DNA from: UMGS1474 sp050946775 | GTDB taxonomy: Bacteria > Bacillota > Clostridia > Oscillospirales > Acutalibacteraceae | Assembly: GCA_050946775.1 (NCBI GenBank) | Contig: JBMNVL010000083.1 | Coordinates: forward strand, 1-8,296 | Direction: 5' to 3' | DNA length: 8,296 bases | In this document: positions 8,282 through 8,296 of the stretch, one piece after another | Position numbering within the stretch: position 1 is the first letter of the stretch | Layout of the letters: each line of letters opens with the position of its first letter | Notes under the pieces: generated by a model | What the model was told of the DNA's origin: nothing | The model's database searches: none | The model's input: the letters and a program-made list of their open reading frames with translations, nothing else | Made by a program: the position numbers and the translations under genes

Positions 8282-8296
8282 GTATTCTTATACCGT

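Overview
The window looks like chromosomal DNA of a GC-rich Firmicute, probably a gut-type clostridium. This is inferred from GC-rich genes with strong AGGAGG-type ribosome binding sites, AT-rich intergenic promoters close to the sigma-A consensus, and the protein families present. No rRNA, tRNA, CRISPR array, insertion sequence or phage gene is visible. No gene-free stretch exceeds about 170 bases.

Left part, minus strand (1-2416). The window edge cuts a secreted cell-surface protein, and its first 460 residues lie at 1-1380. It has a signal peptide and two tandem discoidin (F5/8 type C) carbohydrate-binding-like domains. Upstream of it, also on the minus strand, is an AraC-family regulator (1547-2416) with its own terminator (about 1502-1535). 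The 166-base gap between them holds a promoter for the surface protein. Just upstream of that promoter are three copies of an 11-base direct repeat, with the outer two exactly 21 bases apart.

Centre (2417-2542). This is a compact divergent control region. Two near-consensus promoters stand back to back with their -35 boxes 4 bases apart, one for the regulator and one for the rightward operon. A perfect 15-base palindrome covers the -10 box of the rightward promoter and is a good operator candidate.

Right part, plus strand (2543-8218). Three tightly packed genes (gaps of 1 and 5 bases) form one apparent operon ending at a GC-rich hairpin (about 8241-8281). The first encodes a 603-residue membrane-anchored protein whose exported part resembles an alpha/alpha-barrel (six-hairpin or toroid) enzyme; I cannot assign its substrate. 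The second encodes a 652-residue EF-G-like translation GTPase of the Tet(M)/ribosomal-protection type. The third encodes a 632-residue ABC-F ATPase close to the YdiF/Uup type.

The most interesting point is that the operon places two classes of ribosome-bound NTPase side by side: a Tet(M)-like GTPase and an ABC-F protein. Both classes are known for clearing drugs or stalls from ribosomes. The GTPase lacks the Ser-Pro-Val loop that Tet(M) uses near the tetracycline site and carries an EF-G-like histidine loop instead, so it is probably not a plain tetracycline-resistance protein. How the exported barrel protein relates to the pair is unknown.
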